Source of the DNA: Amycolatopsis sp. DSM 110486
Lineage (GTDB): Bacteria > Actinomycetota > Actinomycetes > Mycobacteriales > Pseudonocardiaceae
Length of the DNA stretch: 64,000 bases
Reading direction: 5' to 3'
Assembly (NCBI RefSeq): GCF_019468465.1
Contig: NZ_CP080519.1
Location: 5,722,001 to 5,786,000, forward strand
Positions within the stretch are counted from its first letter, which is position 1; every line of letters starts with the position of its first letter. Below are positions 24,771-33,276 of this stretch, in pieces. The notes beneath the pieces were generated by a model. That model did not search any database and was not told the origin of the DNA. It saw nothing but the letters and a program-made list of their open reading frames with translations. The translations under genes and the position numbers were made by a program.

Positions 24771-25352
24771 TCAGGGACGGAGCAGCTTGCGGGCCGAGCG
24801 GGCCACCAGGTCGGCGGCCTTCGGCGGTGGCGTCCGGCCGCCGGAGAGGTAGCGGTGGACCACGGCGCGCGGCACCTCGACGAGCGCCAGCACCACGTCT
24901 TCCGCGGTGCAGCCGACGGAGGACGGCAGCGTCGCCGTGGCGTGTTTGATCGCGGCTTTCAGTTCGTTCTCGGCGCGCGCGAGGTCGGCGGTCGCGGAAG
25001 GGGACCAGTCGGCCGGGGAGAACGCCTGCTTCCCCGCGTCCAGCACGTGCGCGCCGGCCGGGTGGCGGCGGCACCAGTGGACGACGCTGGCGGCGGCGGC
25101 GATGGCGTCGTCCACTGAGGGGGCCGGACCCAGCAGGGCAATGAAGTCGTCCTGGAAGTCGCGCAGTGTCGTGATCCACAGGGCGGCCAGGAGTTCCGGG
25201 CGGTCGGCGAAGCGGTGATAGATCGAGCCGTTCGGGGCGCCCGCGGCTTTCGCCGTGGCGGCCATCGTCACGGCGCGTGCGCCGCCCCCGGCGAACAGTG
25301 CGGTGGCCGCGTCGAGGAACTGTGCGGTCGTGTAAGCCGGAGGCCTGCCCAT
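24771..25352 (-). CDS. TetR-family transcriptional regulator
   Basis: 193 residues. The N-terminal HTH is RAVTMAATAKAAGAPNGSIY followed by HRFADRPELLAALW (about 26-59), the standard TetR DNA-binding domain; the remaining helices form the ligand domain and match no named subgroup I can identify. It diverges from a SRPBCC gene across a 59-bp gap containing the dyad 25359-25394 and may control it. ATG 25352 is the only sensible start. Confidence 0.9.
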   Translation of the reverse strand: MGRPPAYTTAQFLDAATALFAGGGARAVTMAATAKAAGAPNGSIYHRFADRPELLAALWITTLRDFQDDFIALLGPAPSVDDAIAAAASVVHWCRRHPAGAHVLDAGKQAFSPADWSPSATADLARAENELKAAIKHATATLPSSVGCTAEDVVLALVEVPRAVVHRYLSGGRTPPPKAADLVARSARKLLRP

Positions 25353-25358
25353 GTTGTG

Positions 25359-25394
25359 GAGACTATGCTCTAATACGTTATGGAGGAAAGTCTC
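25359..25394. promoter_or_regulatory. Dyad in the tetR/SRPBCC divergent promoter
   Basis: GAGACT (25359-25364) and AGTCTC (25389-25394) are perfect inverted arms around an AT-rich core containing TAATACGTTA, which is itself TAA-N4-TTA. Placed in the short divergent gap, this is the likely TetR operator overlapping both promoters. Confidence 0.45.
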
Positions 25395-25411
25395 TAGAAC
25401 GGAGCGGTCCC

Positions 25412-25951
25412 ATGGCTGTGCTCAACGTTCACGCTCGCGAGTTCCCCGTGTCCGCCGCCGAGGCGGGTGCCCTGCTCGACACGCTCGGCGCGCCCGGCGA
25501 TCGGCTGTGGCCGGTCGAGCTGTGGCCGCCGATGCGGTTCGCCGGCCCGGTCGCGCCCGGTGTCCCGGGTGGCCACGGGCCCGTGCACTACGTCGTGGAA
25601 AGCTTCCATGAAGGACGGTCATTCCGTTGCAGATTCACGGCGCCGCAAGGGATCGACGGTTTCCACGAGTTCCTCGTGCAGGACACTTCGGACGGTTGTG
25701 AACTGCGGCACGTGCTCGCGGCGCACCTGCACGGTGCCGCGCGGATCACCTGGCCGCTGTTCTGGCGGCCGCTGCACGACGCGCTGATCGAGGACTGCCT
25801 CGACCAGGCGGAACGGGTGCTGACCGGCGGTGTCGTGGCCCCGGCGCGGTGGTCGCCGTACGTCCGGTTGCTCCGCGAGGCCGGGAAGACGTTGGTAAGC
25901 CGTATTACCAGGTCGCGCGACCAAGATCCTCGTGCCAAGCTCCGTGCGTGA
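25412..25951 (+). CDS. SRPBCC-like protein
   Basis: A 179-residue soluble protein that looks like a member of the SRPBCC (START/polyketide cyclase-like) ligand-binding superfamily: an N-terminal FPVSAAEAGALLDTLG helix-loop, a central strand-rich part (GPVHYVVESFHEGRSFRCRF; DGFHEFLVQDT; CELRHVLAAHLHG) and a C-terminal amphipathic helix (DALIEDCLDQAERVL). No catalytic residues can be assigned. ATG 25412 is used. It overlaps the following GNAT gene by 4 nt and diverges from the TetR gene, suggesting a small TetR-controlled operon of two genes. Confidence 0.75.
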   Translation: MAVLNVHAREFPVSAAEAGALLDTLGAPGDRLWPVELWPPMRFAGPVAPGVPGGHGPVHYVVESFHEGRSFRCRFTAPQGIDGFHEFLVQDTSDGCELRHVLAAHLHGAARITWPLFWRPLHDALIEDCLDQAERVLTGGVVAPARWSPYVRLLREAGKTLVSRITRSRDQDPRAKLRA

Positions 25952-26451
25952 CCGGAGCCTTCGATTCCGAGATCGTGCTGACCCCCCTCGACGAGCCGGC
26001 CCTGCACCGGCTGCTCGAGGCCGCGGTCGCCGACGCCGACCCCCTCGAGGTGATGCCTCCGGTGGAGGGCCCGCCGGGCTGGACGCCCGAGCGGCGCCAG
26101 GCGTTTCTCACGTTCCACCGGCGGCGCTGCCTCGACCCGGACACCGCGATCGAAACCACGTGGCTCGTGGAGGTCGGCGGCCGGGCGGCCGGGGCTGCGC
26201 GGCTGCAACCGGTGCACGGGCCCTCGGCCGTCGCGGTGGAGGCCGGTGTGTGGCTGGGCCGCTCGGTGCGCGGGCGCGGCATCGGCAAGCGCGTGACGGA
26301 AGTGCTGCTCGAAGCCGCGCGCGACGGTGGCGCGGCGAGGTTCATCGCCTCGACCACCGTGGACAACGCCGCCGCCCGCCGCCTGCTCACCGGCACCGGC
26401 GCGGACCTCGACGTGCACGGCGCCGACGTGGACGCCAGCCTCGGACTCTGA
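25948..26451 (+). CDS. GNAT-family N-acetyltransferase
   Basis: 167 residues with a GNAT fold. The acetyl-CoA pyrophosphate loop is VRGRGIGKRV (motif A, about residue 105), preceded by the beta-4 strand AVEAGVWLGRS and followed by VDNAAARRLLTGTGA (motif B). The first 60 residues (EPALHRLLEAAVADADPLEV) are variable and would bind the acceptor, which cannot be named. The GTG start overlaps the upstream stop as GTGA. Confidence 0.85.
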   Translation: MTGAFDSEIVLTPLDEPALHRLLEAAVADADPLEVMPPVEGPPGWTPERRQAFLTFHRRRCLDPDTAIETTWLVEVGGRAAGAARLQPVHGPSAVAVEAGVWLGRSVRGRGIGKRVTEVLLEAARDGGAARFIASTTVDNAAARRLLTGTGADLDVHGADVDASLGL

Positions 26452-26472
26452 CCCGCCGACCCGAGAAGACGA

Positions 26473-26514
26473 GCCGTGGCTCGCCTCCCGGACGCGGGGG
26501 AGGCGGGCCACGGC
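26473..26514. terminator. Bidirectional terminator between GNAT gene and asnB
   Basis: 17-bp arms with a single mismatch: GCCGTGGCTCGCCTCCC (26473-26489) and GGGAGGCGGGCCACGGC (26498-26514) around an 8-nt loop. It lies in the 78-bp gap between two convergent genes and would serve both. Confidence 0.85.
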
Positions 26515-26529
26515 GTCAAGCAAGGGAAC

Positions 26530-28368
26530 TCAGTCCAGCTGCAGCTCGGGCGAGTACATGTCGAACCAGTGGTAGAGGTCCAGCGCGCGGTCCATCCCCA
26601 CCCGCTGCGTCGGCTCGATCGTCACCGGGTCCACTTCGGACACCTTCGTGAGCCACTCGCGGCTCACGAGCTGGAACACCGGGTTGTCGCGCTCCGCCAG
26701 CACTTCCTTCACCTGCTGCTGCAACGCGGCGGGGTAGCCGGGGTCCTGGGTGGACGGGTACGGGCTCTTCACGCGGTCGCGCACCGAGTCCGGCAGCACG
26801 TGCTTGGTCGCGTGCCGCAGGAGGCTCTTCTCGCGGCCGTCGAAGGTCTTGAGTGACCACGGCGTGTTGTACACGTACTCCACGAGCCGGTGGTCGCAGA
26901 ACGGCACGCGCACCTCCAGGCCCACGGCCATCGACGCGCGGTCCTTGCGGTCGAGCAGCATCCGCACGAACCGGCTCAGGTGGAGGTTGCAGATGGTGCG
27001 CATGCGCGCGTCCTGCTCCGACTCGCCGTCGAGGTGCTCGACCTTGTCCACGGCGGTGCGGTACTGGTCGGCCACGTAGTCGCCGAGGCTCAGGTGCGTG
27101 GCGACTTCGGGGCGCAGCAACGCTTCCCGCTCCGTCATCAGGCCCGAGCGGAAGGCCAGCCACGGGAACGTGTCGGCGTGCACCGACTCGTCGTGGAACC
27201 AGCGGTACCCGCCGAACACCTCGTCGGCCGACTCACCCGACAGGGCCACTGTGGACTCGCCGCGGATCGCCTTGAACAGCAGGTACAGCGACGTGTCCAT
27301 GTCACCGAGGCCGGCGGGGATGTCGCGCGCCCGCAGCACGGTGCGGCGCACCTCCGGGTCGGACAGCTCGCCCGGGTTGAGCACCACGTCCTGGTGCGCC
27401 GAGCCGACGAGCTTCGCGACGTCGCGGATGAACGGCGAGTCCGGGGTGTCGCGCATCTCGTCCGGCTGGAAGTTCTCCTCCTGGCCTGTGAAGTCGACCG
27501 AGAACGTGCGCAGCTGCTCACCCTGCTCGGCCAGCCGCACGGCCGCGAGACCCGTGACGGCGCTGGAGTCGAGCCCGCCCGAGAGCAGCACGCAACGCGG
27601 CACGTCGGCCACGAGCTGGCGGTTGACGATGTCGGTCATCAGCTCGCGCACGCGCGCGACGGTGGTCTCCTGGTCGTCCGTGTGCTGCTTCGCGTCGAGC
27701 TTCCAGTACGTGCGGGAGCGGATGCCTTCCTTCGACACCGTGACGACGGTGCCCGGCTCGACCTCGGCCATGCCCTTCCACAGCGACCAGCCGGGGCGCT
27801 TGGTGAACGCCAACAGCTCGCGCAGGCCGTCGCTGTCCACGACGCGCTTCGCCAGCGGGTTGGCCAGGATCGCCTTGGGTTCCGAGCCGAACAGCACGCC
27901 GTCGCGCGTCGGGTAGTAGTAGAACGGCTTGATCCCCATGCGGTCGCGGATCATCACGAGCTTCTGGTCGCGCTCGTCCCAGATCGCGAACGCGTACATG
28001 CCGTTCAGGTGGTCGACGACCGCGTCGCCCCACTGCAGGTACCCGTGGAGCACGACCTCGGTGTCGCTGTCGGTCTCCCACGTGTGCCCGAGCTTCGTGA
28101 GTTCTTCACGAAGTTCGGTGAAGTTGTAGGCCTCGCCGCTGTAGACCATGGAAATCTCGCCGTTGGGCGTGCGCACACTCATGGGCTGGCGGCCGCCCGG
28201 CAGGTCGATGATCGCGAGCCTGCGGTGCCCGAGCGCGACGTTGCGGCGCACCCACGTGCCACGGTCGTCCGGGCCGCGGCACGCCATCGTCTCCGTCATC
28301 GCGTCGACGATCTCCTGCCGTTGTGACAGGTCAGAGTCGTAGGAAACCCAGCCGGCGATTCCGCACAT
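26530..28368 (-). CDS. asnB: Asparagine synthetase (glutamine-hydrolysing)
   Basis: 612 residues. It starts MCGIAGWVS, placing the nucleophilic Cys2 of the class II glutaminase domain (about 1-210), with GHRRLAIIDLPGGRQPM and YSGEAYNFTELREEL as further family motifs. The synthetase domain carries the ATP pyrophosphatase loop LLSGGLDSSAV near residue 262 and SGESADEVFGGYRWFHDES further on. It makes asparagine from aspartate, glutamine and ATP. The start is fixed by the need for Cys2; an upstream in-frame ATG at 28404 would bury the nucleophile. The gene is monocistronic, with a plausible promoter at 28396-28425. AsnB-like enzymes can also modify cell-wall peptides or secondary metabolites, but the isolated context favours asparagine synthesis. 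Confidence 0.93.
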   Translation of the reverse strand: MCGIAGWVSYDSDLSQRQEIVDAMTETMACRGPDDRGTWVRRNVALGHRRLAIIDLPGGRQPMSVRTPNGEISMVYSGEAYNFTELREELTKLGHTWETDSDTEVVLHGYLQWGDAVVDHLNGMYAFAIWDERDQKLVMIRDRMGIKPFYYYPTRDGVLFGSEPKAILANPLAKRVVDSDGLRELLAFTKRPGWSLWKGMAEVEPGTVVTVSKEGIRSRTYWKLDAKQHTDDQETTVARVRELMTDIVNRQLVADVPRCVLLSGGLDSSAVTGLAAVRLAEQGEQLRTFSVDFTGQEENFQPDEMRDTPDSPFIRDVAKLVGSAHQDVVLNPGELSDPEVRRTVLRARDIPAGLGDMDTSLYLLFKAIRGESTVALSGESADEVFGGYRWFHDESVHADTFPWLAFRSGLMTEREALLRPEVATHLSLGDYVADQYRTAVDKVEHLDGESEQDARMRTICNLHLSRFVRMLLDRKDRASMAVGLEVRVPFCDHRLVEYVYNTPWSLKTFDGREKSLLRHATKHVLPDSVRDRVKSPYPSTQDPGYPAALQQQVKEVLAERDNPVFQLVSREWLTKVSEVDPVTIEPTQRVGMDRALDLYHWFDMYSPELQLD

Positions 28369-28395
28369 CCGCGTGCCTCCGTGATTTTTGCTTAG

Positions 28396-28425
28396 GTAAT
28401 ACAACTATTCGAAACACTGGTGTAA
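28396..28425 (-). promoter_or_regulatory. Probable asnB promoter
   Basis: On the minus strand TTACAC (28425-28420) and TATTAC (28401-28396) are separated by 18 bp, a reasonable -35/-10 pair for the housekeeping sigma factor, 28 nt upstream of the asnB ATG. The -35 overlaps the palindrome GTGTAACAC (28420-28428), which could bind a regulator. Confidence 0.5.
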
Positions 28426-28680
28426 CACAGACCGGCGGGCCATGTCTGCCCGAATTGCACGCTCCGTCGTAGATCCACTACGTTTTGTGATGCCAGTCAC
28501 TAACCAACTACGTCGAGTTACCACCCAAGATCAACCGAACGTCCTCGAGTACCAGGCGAACGGCGGTGGCGGGGGTCACCCGGCGTCAAGAACGCGTAAA
28601 TGGCCAAGGAGACCGCGTCAAGGAGGCGTCAGACCGTCTCCATCACGCAGCGCTACAACCGCACAGTTGCGACGTCCAAC

Positions 28681-28701
28681 GGTCACCCGCCCTGGGTGAC
28701 C
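28681..28701 (+). promoter_or_regulatory. Leader hairpin before the kdp genes
   Basis: GGTCACCC (28681-28688), loop GCCCT, GGGTGACC (28694-28701): a perfect 8-bp GC-rich stem ending 18 nt before the first kdp start codon. It could be an attenuator, an mRNA-stabilising stem or a protein-binding dyad. Confidence 0.5.
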
Positions 28702-28719
28702 TGTCTTGAGAGGTGCCTT

Positions 28720-28803
28720 GTGGCCGACTTGTTGTACGTCTTGCTGACGATCGGCGTGTTTGTGGTCCTAGCCCTGACGCTGCGCGGGATGGAGAAGCTG
28801 TGA
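28720..28803 (+). CDS. 27-residue single-helix membrane peptide upstream of kdpF
   Basis: GTG-initiated ORF encoding ADLLYVLLTIGVFVVLALTL plus a short RGMEKL tail: one transmembrane helix and a basic/acidic cytoplasmic end. Its TGA overlaps the kdpF GTG by 4 nt, which argues strongly that it is a real, translationally coupled gene. Small ORFs of this kind before kdpF occur in other actinobacteria, but I know of no assigned function. It may be a second KdpF-like stabiliser or a regulator of the KdpFABC complex. It is short enough to be missed by standard gene callers. Confidence 0.75.
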   Translation: MADLLYVLLTIGVFVVLALTLRGMEKL

Positions 28804-28901
28804 GCGGCGCCGGCACCGTGGCCAACATCGTCGGCGGACTGCTGGCGCTGGGCCTGATCGTCTACCTGTTCATCGCACTGGTGAGGCCGGAGAAGTTCTG
28901 A
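28800..28901 (+). CDS. kdpF: KdpF subunit of potassium-transporting ATPase
   Basis: 33 residues with one transmembrane helix and the typical KdpF ending VYLFIALVRPEKF. KdpF stabilises the KdpABC complex in the membrane. The GTG start overlaps the preceding small ORF (GTGA) and the TGA shares one base with the kdpA ATG (TGATG), so all three are coupled. Confidence 0.9.
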   Translation: MSGAGTVANIVGGLLALGLIVYLFIALVRPEKF

Positions 28902-30562
28902 TGAGTGATGTCGGCGCCGGCCTCCTCCAGGTCGGTCTACTGCTCGTCGCCCTGGCGGTGGTCTACAAACCGCTCGGCGACTACATGGCCCGGGTCTTCT
29001 CGAACGAGAAGCACTGGCGGGTCGAGAAGGTCTTCTACAAGATCGTCCGCGTCAACCCCGACTCCGAGCAGCACTGGAAGACCTACGCGTCCGGGGTGCT
29101 CGGGTTCTCCTTCGCGTCGATCATCCTGCTGTACCTGCTGCAGCGCCTGCAGTCGGTGCTGCCGTTGAGCCTCGGTCGCGGCGCGGTGTCGCCCTCGGTC
29201 GCGTTCAACACGGCGGCGAGCTTCGTGGCGAACACGAACTGGCAGTCCTACGTCCCCGAGACGACGATGGGCCACTTCGTGCAGATGACGGGCCTCACCG
29301 TGCAGAACTTCGTGTCGGCGGGTGTTGGCCTGGCCGTCGCGATCGCGGTGACGCGCGGGTTCATCCGCTCGAAGACCGACCGCCTCGGCAACTTCTGGGT
29401 GGACCTCACGCGCGGCACGATCCGCGTGCTGCTGCCGATGGCGTTCGTCTTCGCCATCGTGCTCATCGGGCTGGGCGTGGTGCAGAGCCTGCACTCCGGC
29501 GTCGCGGTGACGAACCCCGACGGCAGCCAGAGCACCATCGCGCTGGCGCCGGCGGCGAGCCAGGAGACGATCAAGGAGCTCGGCACCAACGGCGGCGGGA
29601 TCCTGAACGCGAACTCCTCGCACCCGTTCGAGAACCCGAACGCGTGGACCAACCTGATCGAGCTGTTCCTGATCCTCGTGATCCCTGTGAGCCTCACCCG
29701 CACCTTCGGGCAGCTGGTCGGGAACAAGAAGCAGGGCTACGTCCTGCTGTCGGTGATGGGCGCGCTCTGGGGCGCCATGCTGGTCCTGATCTGGACCGCG
29801 GAGTCCTTCACCAACAGCCCGGCCGCGCTGGCCGCCGGGGCCAACATGGAGGGCAAGGAACAACGCTTCGGGCTGAGCCTCACGTCGATCTTCGCCGATA
29901 CGACAACGGGTACGTCCACGGGCGCGGTCAACGGCGCGCACGACAGCCTTTCGGGTCTGGGCGGCGGCGGGCCGTTGCTGAACATGCTCTTCGGCGAGAT
30001 CTCGCCGGGCGGCGTCGGCACCGGTCTCTACGGCATCCTCGTGATGGCCGTGATCGCGATGTTCCTCGCGGGCCTCATGGTCGGGCGCACGCCGGAGTAC
30101 CTGGGAAAGAAGCTCGGCAAGCGGGAAGTCACCGCCGCGGCGATCTCGATGCTCGCGATGCCGACGCTCGTGCTCGTCGGCGCCGGGATCGCCCTGGCGA
30201 TGCCCGACACGCAGAGCGCGCTGGGCAACCCGGGCGCCCACGGCCTGTCGGAGATCCTCTACGGCTACGCCTCGACCGCCAACAACAACGGCAGCGCCTT
30301 CGGCGGCCTGACCGCCACGAGCAACTGGTTCCAGTCCTCGTTCGGCGTCGCCATGCTGCTCGGCCGGTTCATCCCGATCATCGCGGTCCTCTGCCTCGCC
30401 GGTTCGCTGGCCAAGCAGAAGAAGGTTCCCGAGACCGCCGGCACCCTGCCCACCACCGGGCCGCTGTTCGCCACGATGCTCACCGGAACCATCGTCCTCG
30501 TCGCGGCCCTCACTTTCGTCCCGGCGCTCGCGCTCGGGCCCATTGCGGAGGCGATGGCATGA
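28901..30562 (+). CDS. kdpA: Potassium-transporting ATPase subunit KdpA
   Basis: A 553-residue polytopic membrane protein that forms the K+ channel-like pathway of the KdpFABC pump. Family landmarks are [19 protein letters not shown] near residue 30, the first selectivity-filter-like region [36 protein letters not shown] (about residue 228) and the C-terminal [15 protein letters not shown]. About ten hydrophobic helices are apparent. The stop overlaps kdpB by 4 nt (ATGA). Confidence 0.97.
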   Translation: MSDVGAGLLQVGLLLVALAVVYKPLGDYMARVFSNEKHWRVEKVFYKIVRVNPDSEQHWKTYASGVLGFSFASIILLYLLQRLQSVLPLSLGRGAVSPSVAFNTAASFVANTNWQSYVPETTMGHFVQMTGLTVQNFVSAGVGLAVAIAVTRGFIRSKTDRLGNFWVDLTRGTIRVLLPMAFVFAIVLIGLGVVQSLHSGVAVTNPDGSQSTIALAPAASQETIKELGTNGGGILNANSSHPFENPNAWTNLIELFLILVIPVSLTRTFGQLVGNKKQGYVLLSVMGALWGAMLVLIWTAESFTNSPAALAAGANMEGKEQRFGLSLTSIFADTTTGTSTGAVNGAHDSLSGLGGGGPLLNMLFGEISPGGVGTGLYGILVMAVIAMFLAGLMVGRTPEYLGKKLGKREVTAAAISMLAMPTLVLVGAGIALAMPDTQSALGNPGAHGLSEILYGYASTANNNGSAFGGLTATSNWFQSSFGVAMLLGRFIPIIAVLCLAGSLAKQKKVPETAGTLPTTGPLFATMLTGTIVLVAALTFVPALALGPIAEAMA

Positions 30563-32655
30563 CAGTCACCGAAACCCCTCGAAGTCCCCTGGAAGACCAG
30601 CAGCACCACGCGGAGAACGCGGGCCGGGTCGGGGCGGGCGCGTTCAACGCGCGTCAGCTCTGGCTCTCGCTGCCCGAGGCGCTGCGCAAGCTCAACCCCA
30701 AGCACCAGCTGAAGAACCCCGTGATGTTCGTGGTGTGGGCCGGTTCGGCGCTCACCACGGTGTTCGCGATCGTGGAGCCGAGCGTGTTCGCGATCCTCGT
30801 CGCGATCTGGCTGTGGCTGACCGTGCTGTTCGCGAACCTCGCCGAGGCCGTCGCCGAAGGGCGCGGCAAGGCGCAAGCCGAGTCGCTGCGCAGGTCCAAG
30901 AAGGAGACGGTCGCGCGGCGGCTGACCGAGGACGGCTCCGAGGAGAGTGTGCCCGGTGTCGACCTGCGCGTCGGCGACCTGGTGGTCGTCGAGGCCGGTC
31001 AGATCATCCCCGGCGACGGTGACGTCGTCGAGGGCATCGCGACCGTCGACGAGTCGGCCATCACGGGCGAGTCGGCGCCGGTCATCCGCGAGTCGGGCGG
31101 CGACCGCTCGGCCGTGACGGGTGGCACCACGGTGCTGTCCGACCGGATCGTCGTGAAGATCACCACCAAGCCCGGTGAGTCCTTCGTGGACCGCATGATC
31201 GCGTTGGTGGAAGGCGCTTCCCGGCAGAAGACGCCCAACGAGATCGCGCTGACGATCCTGCTCTCGACCCTGACCATCATCTTCCTGCTCGCCGTGGTGG
31301 CGCTGCAGCCGATGGCCGGGTACTCGGGCAAGGAACAGTCGGTGATCGTGCTGACGGCACTGCTCGTCTGCCTGATCCCGACCACGATCGGCGCGCTGCT
31401 GAGCGCCATCGGCATCGCGGGCATGGACCGGCTGGTGCAGCGCAACGTGCTGGCCACCTCCGGGCGCGCGGTGGAAGCCGCGGGCGACGTCTCGACGCTG
31501 CTGCTCGACAAGACGGGCACGATCACCTTCGGCAACCGCAAGGCCACCGAGCTGATCCCCGTCGTCGGGTCCACAATGGACGATCTGGCCCGCGCGGCCC
31601 GGCTGTCCAGCCTCGCCGACGGCACGCCCGAGGGTCGCAGCATCATCGAGCTGATCACGGCGAACCACGGCCTGCCCGACAAGGCCGGCGACAGCGAGAA
31701 GCTCGCCGAGTTCGTGCCCTTCACGGCGCAGACGCGGATGAGCGGTGTCGACCTCGGCGACCGTGAGGTCCGCAAGGGCGCCACCTCGGCCGTGCGCCAG
31801 TGGGTGCGCGAGCGCGGCGGCGCGATGCCGGACGAGACCGAGCGCGTCGTCGACGAGATCAGCCAGCAGGGCGGCACGCCGCTGGTGGTGGCGGAGTCGG
31901 CCGGCGGACGCGCGTTCGTGCGCGGCGTGATCCGCCTGTCCGACGTGGTCAAGCCGGGCATGAAGGAACGGTTCCAGGAACTGCGTTCGATGGGCATCAA
32001 GACGGTGATGATCACGGGTGACAACCCGCTCACCGCCAAGGCCATCGCCGAGGACGCGGGCGTCGACGACTACCTCGCCGAGGCCAAGCCCGAGGACAAG
32101 ATGGCGCTCATCAAGAAGGAGCAGGAGGGCGGGCGGCTCGTCGCGATGACGGGTGACGGCACGAACGACGCGCCCGCGCTGGCGCAGTCCGACGTCGGCG
32201 TCGCGATGAACACGGGCACGTCGGCCGCGAAGGAGGCCGGCAACATGGTCGACCTCGACTCGAACCCGACCAAGCTCATCGAGATCGTGGAGATCGGCAA
32301 GCAGCTGCTCATCACGCGCGGCGCGCTCACGACCTTCAGTGTCGCCAACGACCTCGCGAAATACTTCGCCATCCTGCCCGCGATGTTCACGTCCATCTTC
32401 GCCCAGCTGGGCGCGCTGAACATCATGCACCTGGCGACACCCCAGTCGGCCATCCTCTCGGCCGTCATCTTCAACGCACTGATCATCGTCGCCCTGATCC
32501 CGCTGGCCCTGCGGGGCGTGCGGTACCGGCCGTCGTCGGCTTCCGCGCTGCTGCGCCGGAACCTGCTGATCTACGGCCTCGGCGGCATCGTGAGCCCGTT
32601 CCTCGGTATCTGGGTGATCGACTTGATCGTGCGCCACATCCCTGGAATCGGGTGA
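30559..32655 (+). CDS. kdpB: Potassium-transporting P-type ATPase subunit KdpB
   Basis: The 698-residue catalytic subunit of the high-affinity K+ pump. The phosphorylation site is Asp317 in [13 protein letters not shown], the actuator loop is AITGESAPV, and the hinge is [20 protein letters not shown]. The N-terminus has a 50-residue hydrophilic extension rich in His/Glu before the first helices. The ATG overlaps the kdpA stop. A frame extending far upstream inside kdpA is a shadow. Confidence 0.97.
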   Translation: MTVTETPRSPLEDQQHHAENAGRVGAGAFNARQLWLSLPEALRKLNPKHQLKNPVMFVVWAGSALTTVFAIVEPSVFAILVAIWLWLTVLFANLAEAVAEGRGKAQAESLRRSKKETVARRLTEDGSEESVPGVDLRVGDLVVVEAGQIIPGDGDVVEGIATVDESAITGESAPVIRESGGDRSAVTGGTTVLSDRIVVKITTKPGESFVDRMIALVEGASRQKTPNEIALTILLSTLTIIFLLAVVALQPMAGYSGKEQSVIVLTALLVCLIPTTIGALLSAIGIAGMDRLVQRNVLATSGRAVEAAGDVSTLLLDKTGTITFGNRKATELIPVVGSTMDDLARAARLSSLADGTPEGRSIIELITANHGLPDKAGDSEKLAEFVPFTAQTRMSGVDLGDREVRKGATSAVRQWVRERGGAMPDETERVVDEISQQGGTPLVVAESAGGRAFVRGVIRLSDVVKPGMKERFQELRSMGIKTVMITGDNPLTAKAIAEDAGVDDYLAEAKPEDKMALIKKEQEGGRLVAMTGDGTNDAPALAQSDVGVAMNTGTSAAKEAGNMVDLDSNPTKLIEIVEIGKQLLITRGALTTFSVANDLAKYFAILPAMFTSIFAQLGALNIMHLATPQSAILSAVIFNALIIVALIPLALRGVRYRPSSASALLRRNLLIYGLGGIVSPFLGIWVIDLIVRHIPGIG

Positions 32656-32660
32656 ATCTG

Positions 32661-33272
32661 ATGAACTCATTGGTCAAGCAGACCTGGGCGGGCCTGCGCG
32701 TCATCATCGCGATGACGGTGCTGCTCGGGCTGATCTACCCGTTCGCCGTGTGGGCGATCGGGCGGATCCCGGGCCTGGAGTCGAACGCGGAAGGCTCGGT
32801 CGTCACGCAGAACGGGCAGGCCGTGGGGTCGTCGCTGATCGGGATCGACCCGGTCGCGGCCGACCCGGCGCACGACCCCTGGTTCCACAACCGGCCCTCG
32901 GCGTTGTCGAAGGACGCGCTCGGCCCCGGTGACCCGTCCACCTCGGGCGCGTCGAACAAGGGCCCGTTCAACGAGGACCTCGTGAAGACCATCACCGAGC
33001 GCAAGGACGCCATCGCGAAGCGGGAGAACGTCGCCCCGGCCCAGGTGCCGGCGGACGCCGTGACCGCTTCCGGTTCCGGCCTCGACCCGTCGATCAGCGT
33101 CGCGTACGCCGACCTCCAGATCCCGCGTGTCGCGAAGAACACGGGGCTGAGCGAGGACAAGGTGCGCGAGCTGGTCGAGGCGAACACCACGGGCGCCGGG
33201 ATCGGCGTGCCGGGCGTGAACGTGCTGCTGCTCAACTTGGCCGTGCATTCCGCTGCGCCAGGAGCACACTGA
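32661..33272 (+). CDS. kdpC: Potassium-transporting ATPase subunit KdpC
   Basis: 203 residues with one N-terminal transmembrane helix (LRVIIAMTVLLGLIYPFAVW) and an extracytoplasmic domain containing GSSLIGIDPVAADPAHDPWF, SGSGLDPSISVAYADLQIPR and a C-terminal NVLLLNLAV, all KdpC signatures. ATG 32661 is used; a GTG at 32652 overlapping the kdpB stop (GTGA) would add three residues and is also plausible. Confidence 0.95.
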   Translation: MNSLVKQTWAGLRVIIAMTVLLGLIYPFAVWAIGRIPGLESNAEGSVVTQNGQAVGSSLIGIDPVAADPAHDPWFHNRPSALSKDALGPGDPSTSGASNKGPFNEDLVKTITERKDAIAKRENVAPAQVPADAVTASGSGLDPSISVAYADLQIPRVAKNTGLSEDKVRELVEANTTGAGIGVPGVNVLLLNLAVHSAAPGAH

Positions 33273-33276
33273 CAGC

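Larger units (their letters stand above)
28369..28719. other. Divergent asnB/kdp intergenic region
   Basis: 351 bases, noticeably less GC-rich than the rest near 28381-28520. The asnB promoter lies at its left end and a strong hairpin (28681-28701) at its right end just before the first kdp gene. The middle includes repeated ACTACGT words (28478-28484 and 28508-28514), possible sites for KdpE or another regulator. I do not recognise a c-di-AMP riboswitch consensus in it, although that class controls potassium genes elsewhere. Confidence 0.5.

Noticed and set aside
28442..28699. Possible 85-codon gene in the kdp leader
   Set aside because: Basic, low-complexity translation without a ribosome site or recognisable features, and it crosses the leader hairpin region.
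28440..28719. c-di-AMP (ydaO) riboswitch upstream of the kdp genes
   Set aside because: Potassium genes are common targets, but I could not match the conserved sequence blocks of that class.
30265..32670. 801-codon minus-strand open frame opposite kdpB
   Set aside because: Compositional artefact opposite a P-type ATPase with all its motifs.
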